A stretch of 62,721 nt of DNA from Acinetobacter lwoffii (GCF_002321025.1 NZ_DCLL01000002.1:1-62721); one strand, 5' to 3'. Positions 51,799 through 61,888 are shown, numbered from the stretch's first letter. Translations and numbers: made by a program. The notes: generated by a model from the letters alone, not told the origin.

Positions 51799-53247
51799 CT
51801 ATTTTATATATAAGTGATTTTGTGCAAGTTCGACTGAGATTGCTCCAACATTACCTGCGCCCTGGGTTAATAACAAGTCATTTGCTTGCAATACTTTTCT
51901 CATGATCTGATTCAGGTTACCGTCCGCCGCATCGACCAGAATCGGCTCGACTTCACCACGTAGACGAATGCTGCGGGCCAAAGTACGACTGTCTGCCCCG
52001 ACAATCGGTTTTTCACCGGCAGGATAAACATCCAGCAACAATAACTGGTCTACAGTAGAAAGTACTTCCACAAAATCATCAAAACAGTCACGGGTACGGC
52101 TATAACGGTGTGGCTGGAACATCATTACCAAACGACGGTCCGGGTGACTCTGACGCGCGGCTTTAATCGTCGCTTCCACTTCTTTTGGATGGTGACCATA
52201 GTCATCCACCAGTTTCACATTACCACCGTCAATTTCAAACTCACCCTGAACTTCAAAGCGGCGACCCACACCACTAAAACCTTCCAGTGCACGGCAGATT
52301 GAAGCATCCGACACGCCTTCATCGGTTGCTATACCAATCGCGGCCAGGGCATTCAGCACATTATGCAAACCTGGCTGGTTGACCGTTACACGCAATGGCT
52401 CACGCTCTTTACGCAATACGGTAAAGTGGGTTTGCATGCCATCCTGATCAACATCTACTGCGCGGATGTCATTGTCTTCATTGAAACCATAAGTCAGTAA
52501 CGGACGTGCAATTCGCGGCATGATTTCACGGATATTGGCATCATCACCACAGACTACGGCCAAGCCGTAAAATGGCAATTTTTGTAGGAACTGGATAAAG
52601 GTATCTTTCAGGACATCGAAGCTACCGCCATAGGTATCCATATGATCGGCATCAATATTGGTCACCACGGCAGCCATCGGTTCCAGGTGCAGGAAAGAAG
52701 CATCTGACTCATCGGCTTCGGCCACGATATAACGGCTGGCACCCAAGGCTGCGTTCATACCGGTACGGTTCAGTAAACCACCGATCACATAGGTTGGATC
52801 CATGTTTTCTTCAGCCAGCATACAGGTGATCAGGCTGGTGGTCGTGGTCTTGCCATGCGTGCCGGCAACGGCAATACCATGACGGTAACGCATCAGTTCA
52901 CCCAGCATTTCCGCGCGGCGAACCACAGGGATACGATTTTCAATCGCAGTTTTAATTTCCGGGTTTTCCTGATCAATCGCGGTAGACACCACGATCACAT
53001 TAGCACCTTTAATATTATTTGCAGTATGTCCGATATAGACTTTAATCCCGTTTGCTTCCAGCTGCGCTGTGGTCTTGGAAGCCTTGATATCTGAACCAGA
53101 CACTTTGTAGCCTTGGTTTTTCAGCACTTCTGCAATACCACACATGCCTGCACCACCGATCCCCACAAAATGAATGTGTTTGATACGGCGCATTTCCGGC
53201 ACTTTGATTAATTTTTTCGCTTGTTCAGCTGGGGTTGTTGGAGACAT
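51799..53247 (-). CDS. murC: UDP-N-acetylmuramate-L-alanine ligase
   Basis: A 482-residue Mur ligase adding L-Ala to UDP-MurNAc. The N-terminal nucleotide-binding loop HFVGIGGAGMCGIAEVL, the ATP loop VAGTHGKTTTTSLI and the C-terminal DDYGHHPKEVEATI and MFQPHRYSRTRD are diagnostic for MurC. It begins three bases after the murG stop codon and so is translated in step with murG. Confidence 0.97.
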   Translation of the reverse strand: MSPTTPAEQAKKLIKVPEMRRIKHIHFVGIGGAGMCGIAEVLKNQGYKVSGSDIKASKTTAQLEANGIKVYIGHTANNIKGANVIVVSTAIDQENPEIKTAIENRIPVVRRAEMLGELMRYRHGIAVAGTHGKTTTTSLITCMLAEENMDPTYVIGGLLNRTGMNAALGASRYIVAEADESDASFLHLEPMAAVVTNIDADHMDTYGGSFDVLKDTFIQFLQKLPFYGLAVVCGDDANIREIMPRIARPLLTYGFNEDNDIRAVDVDQDGMQTHFTVLRKEREPLRVTVNQPGLHNVLNALAAIGIATDEGVSDASICRALEGFSGVGRRFEVQGEFEIDGGNVKLVDDYGHHPKEVEATIKAARQSHPDRRLVMMFQPHRYSRTRDCFDDFVEVLSTVDQLLLLDVYPAGEKPIVGADSRTLARSIRLRGEVEPILVDAADGNLNQIMRKVLQANDLLLTQGAGNVGAISVELAQNHLYIK

Positions 53248-53250
53248 AGT

Positions 53251-54357
53251 TTACTCGGATGATAATTCTTGAATTAAACGGACCACATGTTGAGTCGCAT
53301 CGGGTTGAGCCTGGCGGCGTGCTTTCACGGCCATTTCCATTAACAGCTGGCGATTCAGCATCGGCTCTAATAAGGTTTTTAAACTGTCCGGGGTCATAGT
53401 GGCCTGCGGGCAAATCTTTGCCGCATTGATATTGGCCAGGAAACCGGCATTGGCCGTCTGGTGATCATCGACCGCACTTGGCAGCGGCACAAAAATCGCA
53501 GCGACCCCGGCAGTGGCAATTTCAGTCACGGTCAATGCACCGGCACGGCAAATCACCAGATCGGCATCAGAATAGGCGTTGGCCATATCTTCAATAAAGG
53601 GCTGGACTTCAACTTGCAGATTGGCCGGTGCATTTTCATAACGTGCCCGTGTCGCCTCGGCATGATTTTGCCCACACTGATGATAGACATTTAAAGGTAC
53701 ATTCAGTTGCTTTAAGGCTTCCGGAACCCGTTCATTTAAGGCTTGCGCCCCCAAGGACCCGCCAACGATCAGAATACGTAAAGACAATCCAGCCTTGTCA
53801 CGCTGCTGATAACGCCAGGACGGATTTAAAATTTCGCTAATTTCCTGTCGTACCGGATTGCCGGTGGTGACGATTTTTTCCTGGGCCGGAAAAGTATTCG
53901 GGAAAGCCTGGCACACTGTTTTTGCCACACGCGACAATTGGGTATTGGTAAAACCGGCGACTGCATTCTGCTCATGGATCAGCACCGGAATACCTAAAAT
54001 ACGCGCAGCCAGACCACCCGGCCCGGCTACATAACCACCAAAGCCGGCGACGGCATCGACCTTGAGCTGTTTCATGAATTTCATGGCGCTCAGGGTTGCT
54101 TTCATAATTTTAAAAGGGGCCAAGGCTTTACGTACAAAACCATTGCCCCGTACACCCTGAATATCAATCTGATAAATGGGAATATTCTGGTTTTTTAATA
54201 GACGGTTTTCCATGCCTGCGGGTGTGGCCAACCAGGAGACCTGTATACCTTGTTGTTGTAAATCTTTGGCAACAGCTAACGCTGGAAACACATGTCCACC
54301 TGTACCTGCGGCCATCATCATGACATGTTTAGGCTGTTTTTGCTGAGCGTCGGTCAC
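53251..54357 (-). CDS. murG: lipid II synthase MurG
   Basis: A 368-residue peripheral membrane glycosyltransferase that adds GlcNAc to lipid I. The N-terminal glycine loop MMMAAGTGGHVFPALAVAKDL, HEQNAVAGFTNT and the donor-binding ICRAGALTVTEIATAGVAAIFVPLP are typical. The start is GTG at 54357. It is the first gene of this cluster here; ftsW, usually just upstream in other gamma-proteobacteria, is absent, and a divergent MFS gene follows instead. Confidence 0.97.
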   Translation of the reverse strand: MTDAQQKQPKHVMMMAAGTGGHVFPALAVAKDLQQQGIQVSWLATPAGMENRLLKNQNIPIYQIDIQGVRGNGFVRKALAPFKIMKATLSAMKFMKQLKVDAVAGFGGYVAGPGGLAARILGIPVLIHEQNAVAGFTNTQLSRVAKTVCQAFPNTFPAQEKIVTTGNPVRQEISEILNPSWRYQQRDKAGLSLRILIVGGSLGAQALNERVPEALKQLNVPLNVYHQCGQNHAEATRARYENAPANLQVEVQPFIEDMANAYSDADLVICRAGALTVTEIATAGVAAIFVPLPSAVDDHQTANAGFLANINAAKICPQATMTPDSLKTLLEPMLNRQLLMEMAVKARRQAQPDATQHVVRLIQELSSE

Positions 54358-54781
54358 GGTCTAATTCTTCAATTCAAAAAATGGAGCAGGAAATCTGATT
54401 TAAGTAATCAATTGTAATCACAAACCTCAGGCCATGAAAGTTTATTTACTTTATTTCAACAAGGCTTTAATTGTTTTTTTCATGCAAATTCCAAGTTTAG
54501 ACTCGTTTTATTTATAAGATCTGCACTTTTCCTTCGACTTAAGTGACATATCATAGCAATTTTAAATGATTTTCTCATTATATTATCAATAACCTTGCCA
54601 CGGACAGGGCTTTATTTAGAACCCTTTACAGCTCACTCCCGGTCAATCCATATCCTATCATCAACTAATGAGCTTAGGCTTAAATCCTATCAATTTTATA
54701 AAACTTTCATGTTATTCATATCTATATATGAATGATGCTTGATGTACAAGCAGATGCTTTAAATGGACTCAGTTCGGATAA
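54358..54781. other. divergent intergenic region murG / MFS gene
   Basis: 424 bases, AT-rich, with no credible reading frame, terminator or repeat copy. It must hold the promoters of the division cluster (minus) and of the MFS gene (plus); no single pair of hexamers stands out enough to call. Confidence 0.4.
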
Positions 54782-55985
54782 ATGTCAAAAATATCATGTC
54801 ATGATGTATGGATTATCTTGGCCGGTTATCTGGCTGCGATCCATGTCGGCAAACTTTCGGCCGTGATTCCTGTATTGCAGCAGGATTTAAACCTGAGTTT
54901 TACCCAGGCTGGTTTTTCATTAGCGTTGGTACAGGCTGCCGGAATGCTGTTTGCGCTATGCATTGGCGCCTTCTCGGAAAAAATGGGATTAAAGCGCTGC
55001 CTGATCATGGCCTTAATCATTTTAGGGCTGAGCAGTTTTGCCGGGCTTTGGATTACGCAGCCTGCCACTTTATATGTATTGCGCTTTATGGAAGGAATCG
55101 GGTTTTTAACCATTTCCTTGTGTGCGCCAGCAATTTTAAAACGTACCAGCCGCGCTGAGACACTGAATTTCAAGATGGGACTCTGGAGTTCCTATATGGG
55201 CATCGGTGTCAGTCTGGCCGTATTGACGATTCCTCTCCTGCTTGAATATCTGGACTGGCAAATGATCTGGGCCATTTTGGGCTGCCTGTGCCTTGTCATT
55301 GCTGGCATGATTAAACAATATTTAAATATTGAACCTGTCTTGGTAACACAGCCAGACTCTTCTCAGCCAGCTACGGAAAACACCTCATTCTGGCAGATTG
55401 TTCAAATTACCCTGACCCATCCTCCCATTATCTGTCTGGCGATTATTTTTGCCTGTTATACCAGTCAATGGATTACTGTCACGGGCTTCCTGCCTACGCT
55501 GTATGTCGAACAGGGGCTGGACTTAAAACGCGCAGGGATGCTGGTCTCGATAGTCGTGCTGGCCAATCTGGGGGGCACTTTTGGCGCAGGCATGTTGCTG
55601 CAACAGGGTTATAGACCGCCCACCTTATTGAGTACCGGATTTGTAGCAATGCTCTGCAGCAGTGGTCTGGTGTTTGCTGCAAATGCCTGGCTCTCATTTG
55701 AATTGCAGGTTGTCAGTGCCTTGCTGTTTTCACTGATTGGCGGGATGATCCCAACCACTGTTTTTTGCGATTACCCTGCACTATGCACCACGTGCCTATG
55801 CAGCAGCAGCCAGTGTGGGTGTGGTTTTACAAATTTCAGCCTGCGCACAGTTTTTTATACCGACCCTGAGCGCTGCGCTGATATCTGCCACCCAATATTG
55901 GGCCAATCTTGCCATTATCACTGTCTGCCTTTCGATGCTGGGCATGGTAATGACGGCATTTTTATTTAAGCGTTACCCTAAATAA
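54782..55985 (+). pseudogene. MFS transporter gene with +1 frameshift in a T run (CynX/NimT-like)
   Basis: An inner-membrane transporter gene of the major facilitator superfamily. Residues 1 to about 328 give a normal membrane protein with ten hydrophobic segments (motifs VIPVLQQDLNLS near residue 30 and FSEKMGLKRCL near 65). After TTTTTT at 55761-55766 the frame that follows is Cys-rich nonsense ending at 55969. Removing one T restores VFAITLHYAPRAYAAAA and two more membrane segments, ending FLFKRYPK with TAA at 55983-55985, for about 400 residues. The intact gene would be a CynX/NimT-like carrier of unknown substrate. Either the gene is truncated or switchable at this run, or the run is a sequencing error; the sequence alone cannot decide. 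Confidence 0.85.
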
Positions 55986-56035
55986 AAAGATAAAAAGAGC
56001 CTGCAAGCAGACTCTTCTTTCACCTAATGCTGCCT

Positions 56036-56986
56036 TTAAACCTGATTGGCCTGACCTGCTTCCAGCACAGCAAACAGATCATCCGCAATCGAAGTACCAA
56101 ACTGGGCATCAATTTCACGGATACAGGTTGGACTGGTTACATTAATTTCAGTGACATAATTTCCGATCACATCCAGCCCTACAAAGACCAGACCTTTTTC
56201 TCTGAGATACGGCCCTACTTTTGCTGCAATGGCCTTATCAGTTTCAGTCAGTGGGCGCGCCTCGCCCAGACCACCCGCGGCCAGATTACCGCGCACTTCA
56301 CCATTTTGCGGAATACGGGCCAGACAATACGGCACTGGCTCGCCATTAATCATCAGGATGCGTTTATCGCCTTCGACAATTTCCGGAATATAACGCTGCG
56401 CCATGATCGGCTGGGTACCATTATTGGTCAGCATTTCAATGGTTGAACCGATGTTGATGCCATCCTGATACAGGCGGAAAATCCCGGTGCCGCCCATGCC
56501 ATCCAGCGGTTTTACAATCACATCGACCTGTTCTTTGAGAAATTCACGGATCAGGCTTTGCTGCGAAGTCACCAAGGTCGGAACTTGCAGATGCGGGAAC
56601 TGGGTCGCGAACAGTTTTTCATTACAGTCACGCAGGCTTTGCGGTTTGTTGATGATCCATGCCCCTTCGCGCTCTGCCTGCTCCAGAATATAAGTGGTAT
56701 AGACGAAGTTCATATCAAAAGGCGGATCTTTACGCATCAAGACAACGTCATAAGCAGCGATCGACTCTTTTTGTTTTTCGCCAAGTTCATAATAATGGTC
56801 GTAGTCTTCAAATACCTGTAGCGGCGCGATCAGACCAAAGGCCTTGCCCTGATCGATATATAAATCTTCCTGCAATGCATAACCGAGTTCATGCCCGCGA
56901 CGTGCTGCTGCCCACAGCATGGCCATGGTCGAGTCTTTCTTCAGGTTTACATTTTCAATGGGATCCATCACAACAAGTACGCGCAT
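56036..56986 (-). CDS. gshB: glutathione synthetase
   Basis: A 316-residue ATP-grasp enzyme that joins gamma-glutamylcysteine and glycine. It begins RVLVVMDPIENVNLKKDSTMA, then has LMRKDPPFDMNFVYTTYILE, the ATP-binding VKPLDGMGGTGIFRL and the late GLDVIGNYVTEINVTSPTCIRE, all typical of GshB. Length is as in E. coli. It is transcribed alone, converging with the MFS gene. Confidence 0.97.
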   Translation of the reverse strand: MRVLVVMDPIENVNLKKDSTMAMLWAAARRGHELGYALQEDLYIDQGKAFGLIAPLQVFEDYDHYYELGEKQKESIAAYDVVLMRKDPPFDMNFVYTTYILEQAEREGAWIINKPQSLRDCNEKLFATQFPHLQVPTLVTSQQSLIREFLKEQVDVIVKPLDGMGGTGIFRLYQDGINIGSTIEMLTNNGTQPIMAQRYIPEIVEGDKRILMINGEPVPYCLARIPQNGEVRGNLAAGGLGEARPLTETDKAIAAKVGPYLREKGLVFVGLDVIGNYVTEINVTSPTCIREIDAQFGTSIADDLFAVLEAGQANQV

Positions 56987-57129
56987 GTGTCTCTGCTCTT
57001 TTTCAAAAAATGACTTGGCAAGGAGTATAGCTTGTGTGGATTCTTTTGTTTATGGTGATTTTGCATGACTTATTTTGTATAGGTTTTTAGATAGATGCTC
57101 AGGCAATTTGAGCTCAAGGGAGGTATGCC

Positions 57130-57330
57130 ATGCAACAGGCCATTATCGGTTTTCACCTGGATGAGGAACAGCATTGGGTTGCAGAACTGGCCTGCGGACA
57201 TGGCCAGCATGTGCGGCATACCCCGCCCTGGCAAAATCGCCCATGGGTGATGACCGAGCAAGGACGTAAAGAAAAACTCGGGATGCTGCTAGACTGTAAA
57301 AAATGCGAAAAGTGCGAAACTGCAACCTGA
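57130..57330 (+). CDS. DUF3565 small protein
   Basis: A 66-residue soluble protein. The pattern IIGFHLDEEQHWVAELACGHGQHVRH followed by PPW, RPWV and a final CKKC pair is that of DUF3565, a short family of unknown function with likely zinc-binding Cys/His. GGGAGG precedes the ATG at good spacing. It lies upstream of, and in the same direction as, the copper genes, but 124 bases separate them. Confidence 0.85.
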   Translation: MQQAIIGFHLDEEQHWVAELACGHGQHVRHTPPWQNRPWVMTEQGRKEKLGMLLDCKKCEKCETAT

Positions 57331-57454
57331 ACCTATGAAAAAAGTAGTATGTAGGTGACCTAAAAAATAATCTTGTCCAGAATTTGCTAATTTGAGTTAC
57401 TGCGTTTATGCTTTTATTGCTCAAACATGCAGCGCATTTTTTCAGGGTGTACTT

Positions 57455-57876
57455 TTGCTCATACGGCTCGTCAAACAGATCTGGTTGGTGATGCTTGTGG
57501 TTTTTGCCATAGGCTGGAGCAGTGTGTCTGTCGCATCTGCAAACACCATGCATCTGGTTATGCCGTCTGAAAAACGAATCCTCATTGTCTGGAAATGACA
57601 AAACCCTCTGCTTCTCACTCGCTGCATAAGACTGATCATCATCAAGATCAGGAACTGATTCAGCCGGACTGTGTCAGTGACAGCACCCAGCAGTCATCAG
57701 ATTGTCTGGATTGTGGCACTATGGCCTGCCAGAACTTGGTCACCAGCCTGCCCATTACAACGCCCGAGTTAAGCGTGCCTGATCACGGTTATCCGGAAAA
57801 AACCCTCCTCCCTGCTTACCATGCCCAGCACCTTGCCGGTTACTGGCAAGAAATCCTGCGCCCACCCAAAGCTTGA
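57455..57876 (+). pseudogene. copper-operon leader gene, split by a one-base frameshift
   Basis: Two short frames overlap by ATGA at 57595-57598. The first, from TTG at 57455, encodes a signal-peptide-like segment (QIWLVMLVVFAIGWSSVSVASA) and continues to MPSEK before going out of frame. The second encodes a Cys/His-containing tail (DCLDCGTMACQNLV) ending HLAGYWQEILRPPKA, a C-terminus I associate with the small protein in front of copA in Acinetobacter. Adding one A to the run at 57570-57574 would join them into one protein of about 140 residues. A role in copper handling is inferred from position and the Cys/His content. Translational coupling of two proteins through the ATGA overlap is the alternative. 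Confidence 0.65.
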
Positions 57877-57917
57877 TCCTGAATTTTTAAATTTTTTTAT
57901 TCATTAAGGATTAAGTT

Positions 57918-59684
57918 ATGTTGCTTAAAATCAGTCAAAGCCTGTGTCTGGGCTTCGGTCTCATCTCGTCGTCTGCCTTGTTTGCAGCCGTAAAAGAATA
58001 TCATCTGGTCATTGATGAAAGCCCGATCAATCTCACCGGAAAGACGGTCAAGCGTATCACTGTAAACGGAAAATTCCCTGCACCCTTGCTGGAATTTGAA
58101 GAAGGTGATGATGCAGTCATTCATGTACAAAACAACCTGAACAATCAGGATACCTCGCTGCACTGGCATGGTCTCCTCCTGCCTGGGCTGATGGATGGTG
58201 TGCCCGGATTTAACGGTTTTCAGGGGATCAAACCGAAGCAGTCTTTTACTTATCGCTTCAAGGTTCGTCAAAACGGCACCTACTGGTATCACGCACATTC
58301 CAAAGGTCAGGAACAGGACGGCCTCTATGGCGCATTGGTGATTCGCCCCAAAGCACAGACATTACTACCTCCACATGAACAAACCGAGCGGGATTATGTG
58401 GTGATGCTGTCAGATTTTCACGAACAAAGCGGCCAGCAGATTCAGAACAATTTAAAAAAATCGGCCGAATATTATCAGAACCAGCGTGAAACCTTGGGCG
58501 ATGTACTCCAGCAGGTGAAACGTGATGGCCTGAAGGCCACCTGGTCAGACCGCAAGATGTGGAACCAGATGCGTATGCTGAAAACCGACCTATCTGATGT
58601 TACCGGTTATACCTTTCTGGTCAATGGAAAAACGCCGCAACAAAACTGGAGTGGCCAGTTCCAGCCCAATGAAAAAGTCCGCCTGCGTTTCATCAATGCT
58701 TCTGCCATGTCGTTTTTCGATGTGCGTATTCCCCAGCTGAAAATGACCGTGGTCAGTGCCGATGGACAACCGGTGCAGTCGGTCAATGTAGATGAATTCC
58801 GTATCGGAACCGCTGAAACCTATGATGTGATTGTGGAACCCACTGCAGCGCATTACCAGATTGAAGCGGAATCGATCGACCGCTCAGGCTTTGCCATTGG
58901 CAGTCTGCATCAGGCAACTGATTCAAGTAAAGCCCTGGCTCCGGTTCAATTACCAACACCGCGCCCTCGTGCCTTATTGACCATGGAAGGTATGGGACAT
59001 GGCGAACAACATGACATGTCACATGACACACACAGCAGTCAGACCATGCAGACTGCCACAAGTGAACATGATCAACATGCCCAGCACGACATGCATGCAA
59101 GTCATAATGCCATGTCCGGAACCAATCAGCCTCATCAGCCGGTTGAGGGCTGGGCCAATATGTCTACGCCTGCAGGGCACAAAGCTTTGCAATATCAAGA
59201 CCTCAAAGCACTGACACCGCAACCTGATACCCGCGCAGCAGAACGTGAACTGGTGATTCGTCTGGGGGGAACCATGGAGCGCTACATCTGGACCATTAAC
59301 GGTAAAAAATTCAGTGATGCCGAGCCACTTCAGGTGAAATATGGCGAGCGGATCCGGCTGAAATTTATCAATGACAGCATGATGGCCCATCCGATGCATT
59401 TGCATGGCATGTTTATGCAGCTGGAAAATGGTCAGTCTGCTGCAAATATGCCAAATAAACACACTGTGATTGTGCCGCCCGGGAAAACGGTGACTACCCT
59501 GCTCACAGCAGACGAACTGGGAGAATGGGCGATTCACTGCCATCTGCTCTATCACATGAGTGCCGGCATGATGAACAAGCTGATTGTGGCACATGTTGAT
59601 GAAGATCAAGCATCTCACCCTTCTTCACAAAAAATGCCGTCGAAACCAGCAGCGGCCCAAGGAGAAAGCCATGCACATCACTAA
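57918..59684 (+). CDS. copA: copper-resistance multicopper oxidase CopA
   Basis: A 588-residue periplasmic multicopper oxidase. A signal peptide ends at about residue 23. All four copper-ligand motifs are present: LHWHG and WYHAHS in the N-terminal cupredoxin, HPMHLHG and HCHLLYHM near the C-terminus. A Met/His-rich stretch (about residues 355-400, MGHGEQHDMSHDTH and after) is typical of copper-sequestering CopA/PcoA. It probably oxidises Cu(I) to the less toxic Cu(II). It follows the split leader gene by 41 bases and overlaps copB by 14 bases, forming one operon. No copRS genes are in the window. Confidence 0.93.
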   Translation: MLLKISQSLCLGFGLISSSALFAAVKEYHLVIDESPINLTGKTVKRITVNGKFPAPLLEFEEGDDAVIHVQNNLNNQDTSLHWHGLLLPGLMDGVPGFNGFQGIKPKQSFTYRFKVRQNGTYWYHAHSKGQEQDGLYGALVIRPKAQTLLPPHEQTERDYVVMLSDFHEQSGQQIQNNLKKSAEYYQNQRETLGDVLQQVKRDGLKATWSDRKMWNQMRMLKTDLSDVTGYTFLVNGKTPQQNWSGQFQPNEKVRLRFINASAMSFFDVRIPQLKMTVVSADGQPVQSVNVDEFRIGTAETYDVIVEPTAAHYQIEAESIDRSGFAIGSLHQATDSSKALAPVQLPTPRPRALLTMEGMGHGEQHDMSHDTHSSQTMQTATSEHDQHAQHDMHASHNAMSGTNQPHQPVEGWANMSTPAGHKALQYQDLKALTPQPDTRAAERELVIRLGGTMERYIWTINGKKFSDAEPLQVKYGERIRLKFINDSMMAHPMHLHGMFMQLENGQSAANMPNKHTVIVPPGKTVTTLLTADELGEWAIHCHLLYHMSAGMMNKLIVAHVDEDQASHPSSQKMPSKPAAAQGESHAHH

Positions 59685-60618
59685 TCTTTTTGTAAAGTCA
59701 GTGCTTAGCAGTGCGCTTACCCTAAGCAGCCTGAGTATTTTTGCGGCAGCTTCTAGCGATCATACAAGCCATGCTGAACATCAGCATCATAGCGGACATC
59801 ATGCCATGCAAAACATGGCTGATAACCACGCACAGCATACTGGAACAGCAGATGCCTCATCCTATCAACCGCCACCAAAGTTATTGCATCAACAGCAGGT
59901 GCTGAGCACGCCACAAAATTCAGTCAGTTCTGCCAGCGAACATGATCATCGTAAAGAACATGGTGCACAGATTTATAGCCAGATTATTCTGGACCAGAAA
60001 TGGCAGCATAGTTCAGAGAGAAATGGAGCATTCAAGTCCAAGAACCAGGCCAGAGTCGGCACGGATGAAAATAAAATCTTCCTCAAGTTAGAAGCCGACA
60101 AACATGAATCCCATCAGGCCGAATATGATGCCAAAGTGTTGTATAGCCGCAATATTTCCGATTTTTGGGATGTGCAGACCGGGGTGCGCTATCGACAGGA
60201 AAATTTAGCCGAGCCTTCTACAAACCAGCAGAACGAGCGCTTCGATGCAGTATTTGGCCTGCATGGCCTGGCCCCCTACTTTTTCGAAACGGATGCTCAT
60301 GTCTATGTCGGTGAAGATGACTTTGTCGGATTAAAACTGGAAACAGAGCGTGACCTGTTACTGACTCAGAAACTGATTATGCAGCCCTTTGTCGAACTGG
60401 ATGTCATCCTGAATGATCAGGCAGCGAATGCGAAAAAAACCGGCCTTAGTCATGCCACCTTGGGCCTGGAAACACGCTATGAACTGAGCAAAAAGCTCAT
60501 GCCTTATCTGGAAGTGGGTTATGAATATAGTAAAGGCAACAAACAGACAGCCTGGCAGCAAAGCTCTGATTCTGAAAAAGGCTGGATCTATGGTGCAGGT
60601 CTAAGAATGATGTTCTAA
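59671..60618 (+). CDS. copB: copper-resistance outer-membrane protein CopB
   Basis: A 315-residue outer-membrane barrel of the CopB/PcoB family. After a signal peptide (about 26 residues) comes a His/Met-rich segment (HAEHQHHSGHHAMQNMADNH) likely to bind copper. The barrel then has characteristic SQIILDQKWQHSSERNGAF-like and VLYSRNISDFWDVQTGVRY strands and ends in MF, as expected for BAM substrates. The start at 59671 follows AAGGAGA within the copA 3' end; an earlier in-frame codon (59584) lies deep in copA. It acts with CopA in copper tolerance. Confidence 0.92.
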   Translation: MHITNLFVKSVLSSALTLSSLSIFAAASSDHTSHAEHQHHSGHHAMQNMADNHAQHTGTADASSYQPPPKLLHQQQVLSTPQNSVSSASEHDHRKEHGAQIYSQIILDQKWQHSSERNGAFKSKNQARVGTDENKIFLKLEADKHESHQAEYDAKVLYSRNISDFWDVQTGVRYRQENLAEPSTNQQNERFDAVFGLHGLAPYFFETDAHVYVGEDDFVGLKLETERDLLLTQKLIMQPFVELDVILNDQAANAKKTGLSHATLGLETRYELSKKLMPYLEVGYEYSKGNKQTAWQQSSDSEKGWIYGAGLRMMF

Positions 60619-60789
60619 ATTTTTGATACAGAAAATTATGCAGCTACGGGATATGAAGCTCCATTTATGCCCCGTAGCGCTATGGCACTATACATTTGGC
60701 TGACAAAGATTTTTTAAGCCTACGCACTGCATATGCGATGTTTTTCTGCACTTTCCCGCTCATTAAGACACTTGGCATTTTGCGAAAAA

Positions 60790-61122
60790 TTAGTCTTCAT
60801 CGCCTTGATTTCTACTGTTACTTTTAGCAACCAAAGTGCCTAACATAATGATAAAGGTACTCACGCCGCCAATTAACAGGCTCATCAGCCCCATTTCCAG
60901 CATAAAATTGCTATCGCCAGTCTCAGGGGCACCCCATAGAAATTGAAGACGATCGCCAAAAACAAAATTGATTGCACATACAATCAGAAAACCAATCAAG
61001 GTGGCAATCAGTAAAGTGACCACCAAGTTCTTCCACATTTTACATCCGACGAACAGGATGATCATGGCCAATCCAACCATGGTGATGATGGATATAAGTA
61101 ACACACTGTTCCAGTAATCCAT
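60790..61122 (-). CDS. small membrane protein of unknown function
   Basis: A 110-residue protein with three hydrophobic segments (about residues 8-28, 33-55 and 77-100) and a charged tail ending QGDED. I do not recognise a family. The start ATG at 61122 follows GAGTGAG; a GTG three codons earlier (61131) is in frame too. It is transcribed towards copB, as a single gene. Third-codon composition is coding-like but more AT-rich than that of copA/copB. Confidence 0.65.
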   Translation of the reverse strand: MDYWNSVLLISIITMVGLAMIILFVGCKMWKNLVVTLLIATLIGFLIVCAINFVFGDRLQFLWGAPETGDSNFMLEMGLMSLLIGGVSTFIIMLGTLVAKSNSRNQGDED

Positions 61123-61131
61123 GAGACTCAC

Positions 61132-61469
61132 TCGTATTTGGTTTTAAATTAAAATTAAGAAATTCTTATAGTTAATTTTTCCAATTGAGTTTTAATATAG
61201 GTGGATTTTTATACATGAGCAATGACGATAACTATCTTAAAGCTACAAATATTAATTTACCCAAAGTTATAAAATACACTGACTTAGTAAAATCTTGCTG
61301 AGTACTGAACGATTCTGATTAACATAAAGTAACATAAACACAACGTTTATTTATTGTTTTGCTTCGCTAAAGCTTAAATGTAATCAATAGAACTAGACTA
61401 GCTTGAATTTTTTTAAAAAAGAGAATGGAGCCACTTTTATAAGAAAAATAAATAATAAATATAAAAAAC
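61132..61469. other. AT-rich intergenic stretch
   Basis: No reading frame, terminator or repeat copy was seen. It presumably holds the promoter of the small membrane protein gene near its left end. Confidence 0.4.
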
Positions 61470-61497
61470 TTGAATATTTTATGATTTAGGCTATGCT
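61470..61497 (+). promoter_or_regulatory. predicted promoter of the cold-shock gene
   Basis: TTGAAT (61470-61475), 16 bases, TATGCT (61492-61497). A start near 61504 would give a leader of about 159 bases, the long 5' UTR typical of cold-shock genes. Confidence 0.5.
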
Positions 61498-61662
61498 GTG
61501 TTTAACTAGAAAAAAGCGTTGTTTAGTTAAGCTTCTTTAAGTGCCGCAGTATTATTTATAATCCTCAGTTTTTTCAGATCTTTATTTCAATTCTTGTTGT
61601 TTTTCCAAGTTATCCATAGTCATTTGCATGACTAAAATTATTAAAATTTAACAGGTTATATT

Positions 61663-61872
61663 ATGTCTACTACAGTTACCGGTACAGTAAAATGGTTTAA
61701 CGAAACTAAAGGTTTTGGTTTTATTCAACAAGAATCAGGTCCTGACGTTTTTGCACACTTTAAAGAAATCAGCAGTTCTGGTTTCAAAACTTTGTTTGAA
61801 GGTCAACGCGTTTCTTTTAGCGTGGTTGATGGTCAAAAAGGTCCAAATGCGATCAATATCGTTGCGCTATAA
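61663..61872 (+). CDS. cold-shock domain protein (CspA family)
   Basis: A 69-residue single OB-fold RNA/DNA-binding protein. The RNP1 motif KGFGFI and the RNP2-like VFAHF (usually VFVHF) are in place after the opening TGTVKWFNE. It acts as an RNA chaperone, melting structure in mRNA. It has a long 5' leader and a strong terminator. Which of the csp paralogues it is cannot be told from the sequence. Confidence 0.95.
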   Translation: MSTTVTGTVKWFNETKGFGFIQQESGPDVFAHFKEISSSGFKTLFEGQRVSFSVVDGQKGPNAINIVAL

Positions 61873-61888
61873 TTTAGCCCAGCAATAA

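Noticed and set aside
57351..57359. AGGTGACCT palindrome before the copper genes as a metal-regulator box
   Set aside because: It is a single short palindrome without the spacing or sequence of a CueR or CopR site that I could support.
59019..59618. Open frame of 199 codons antisense to copA
   Set aside because: Its His/Cys-rich look only reflects the Met/His-rich copA codons on the other strand.
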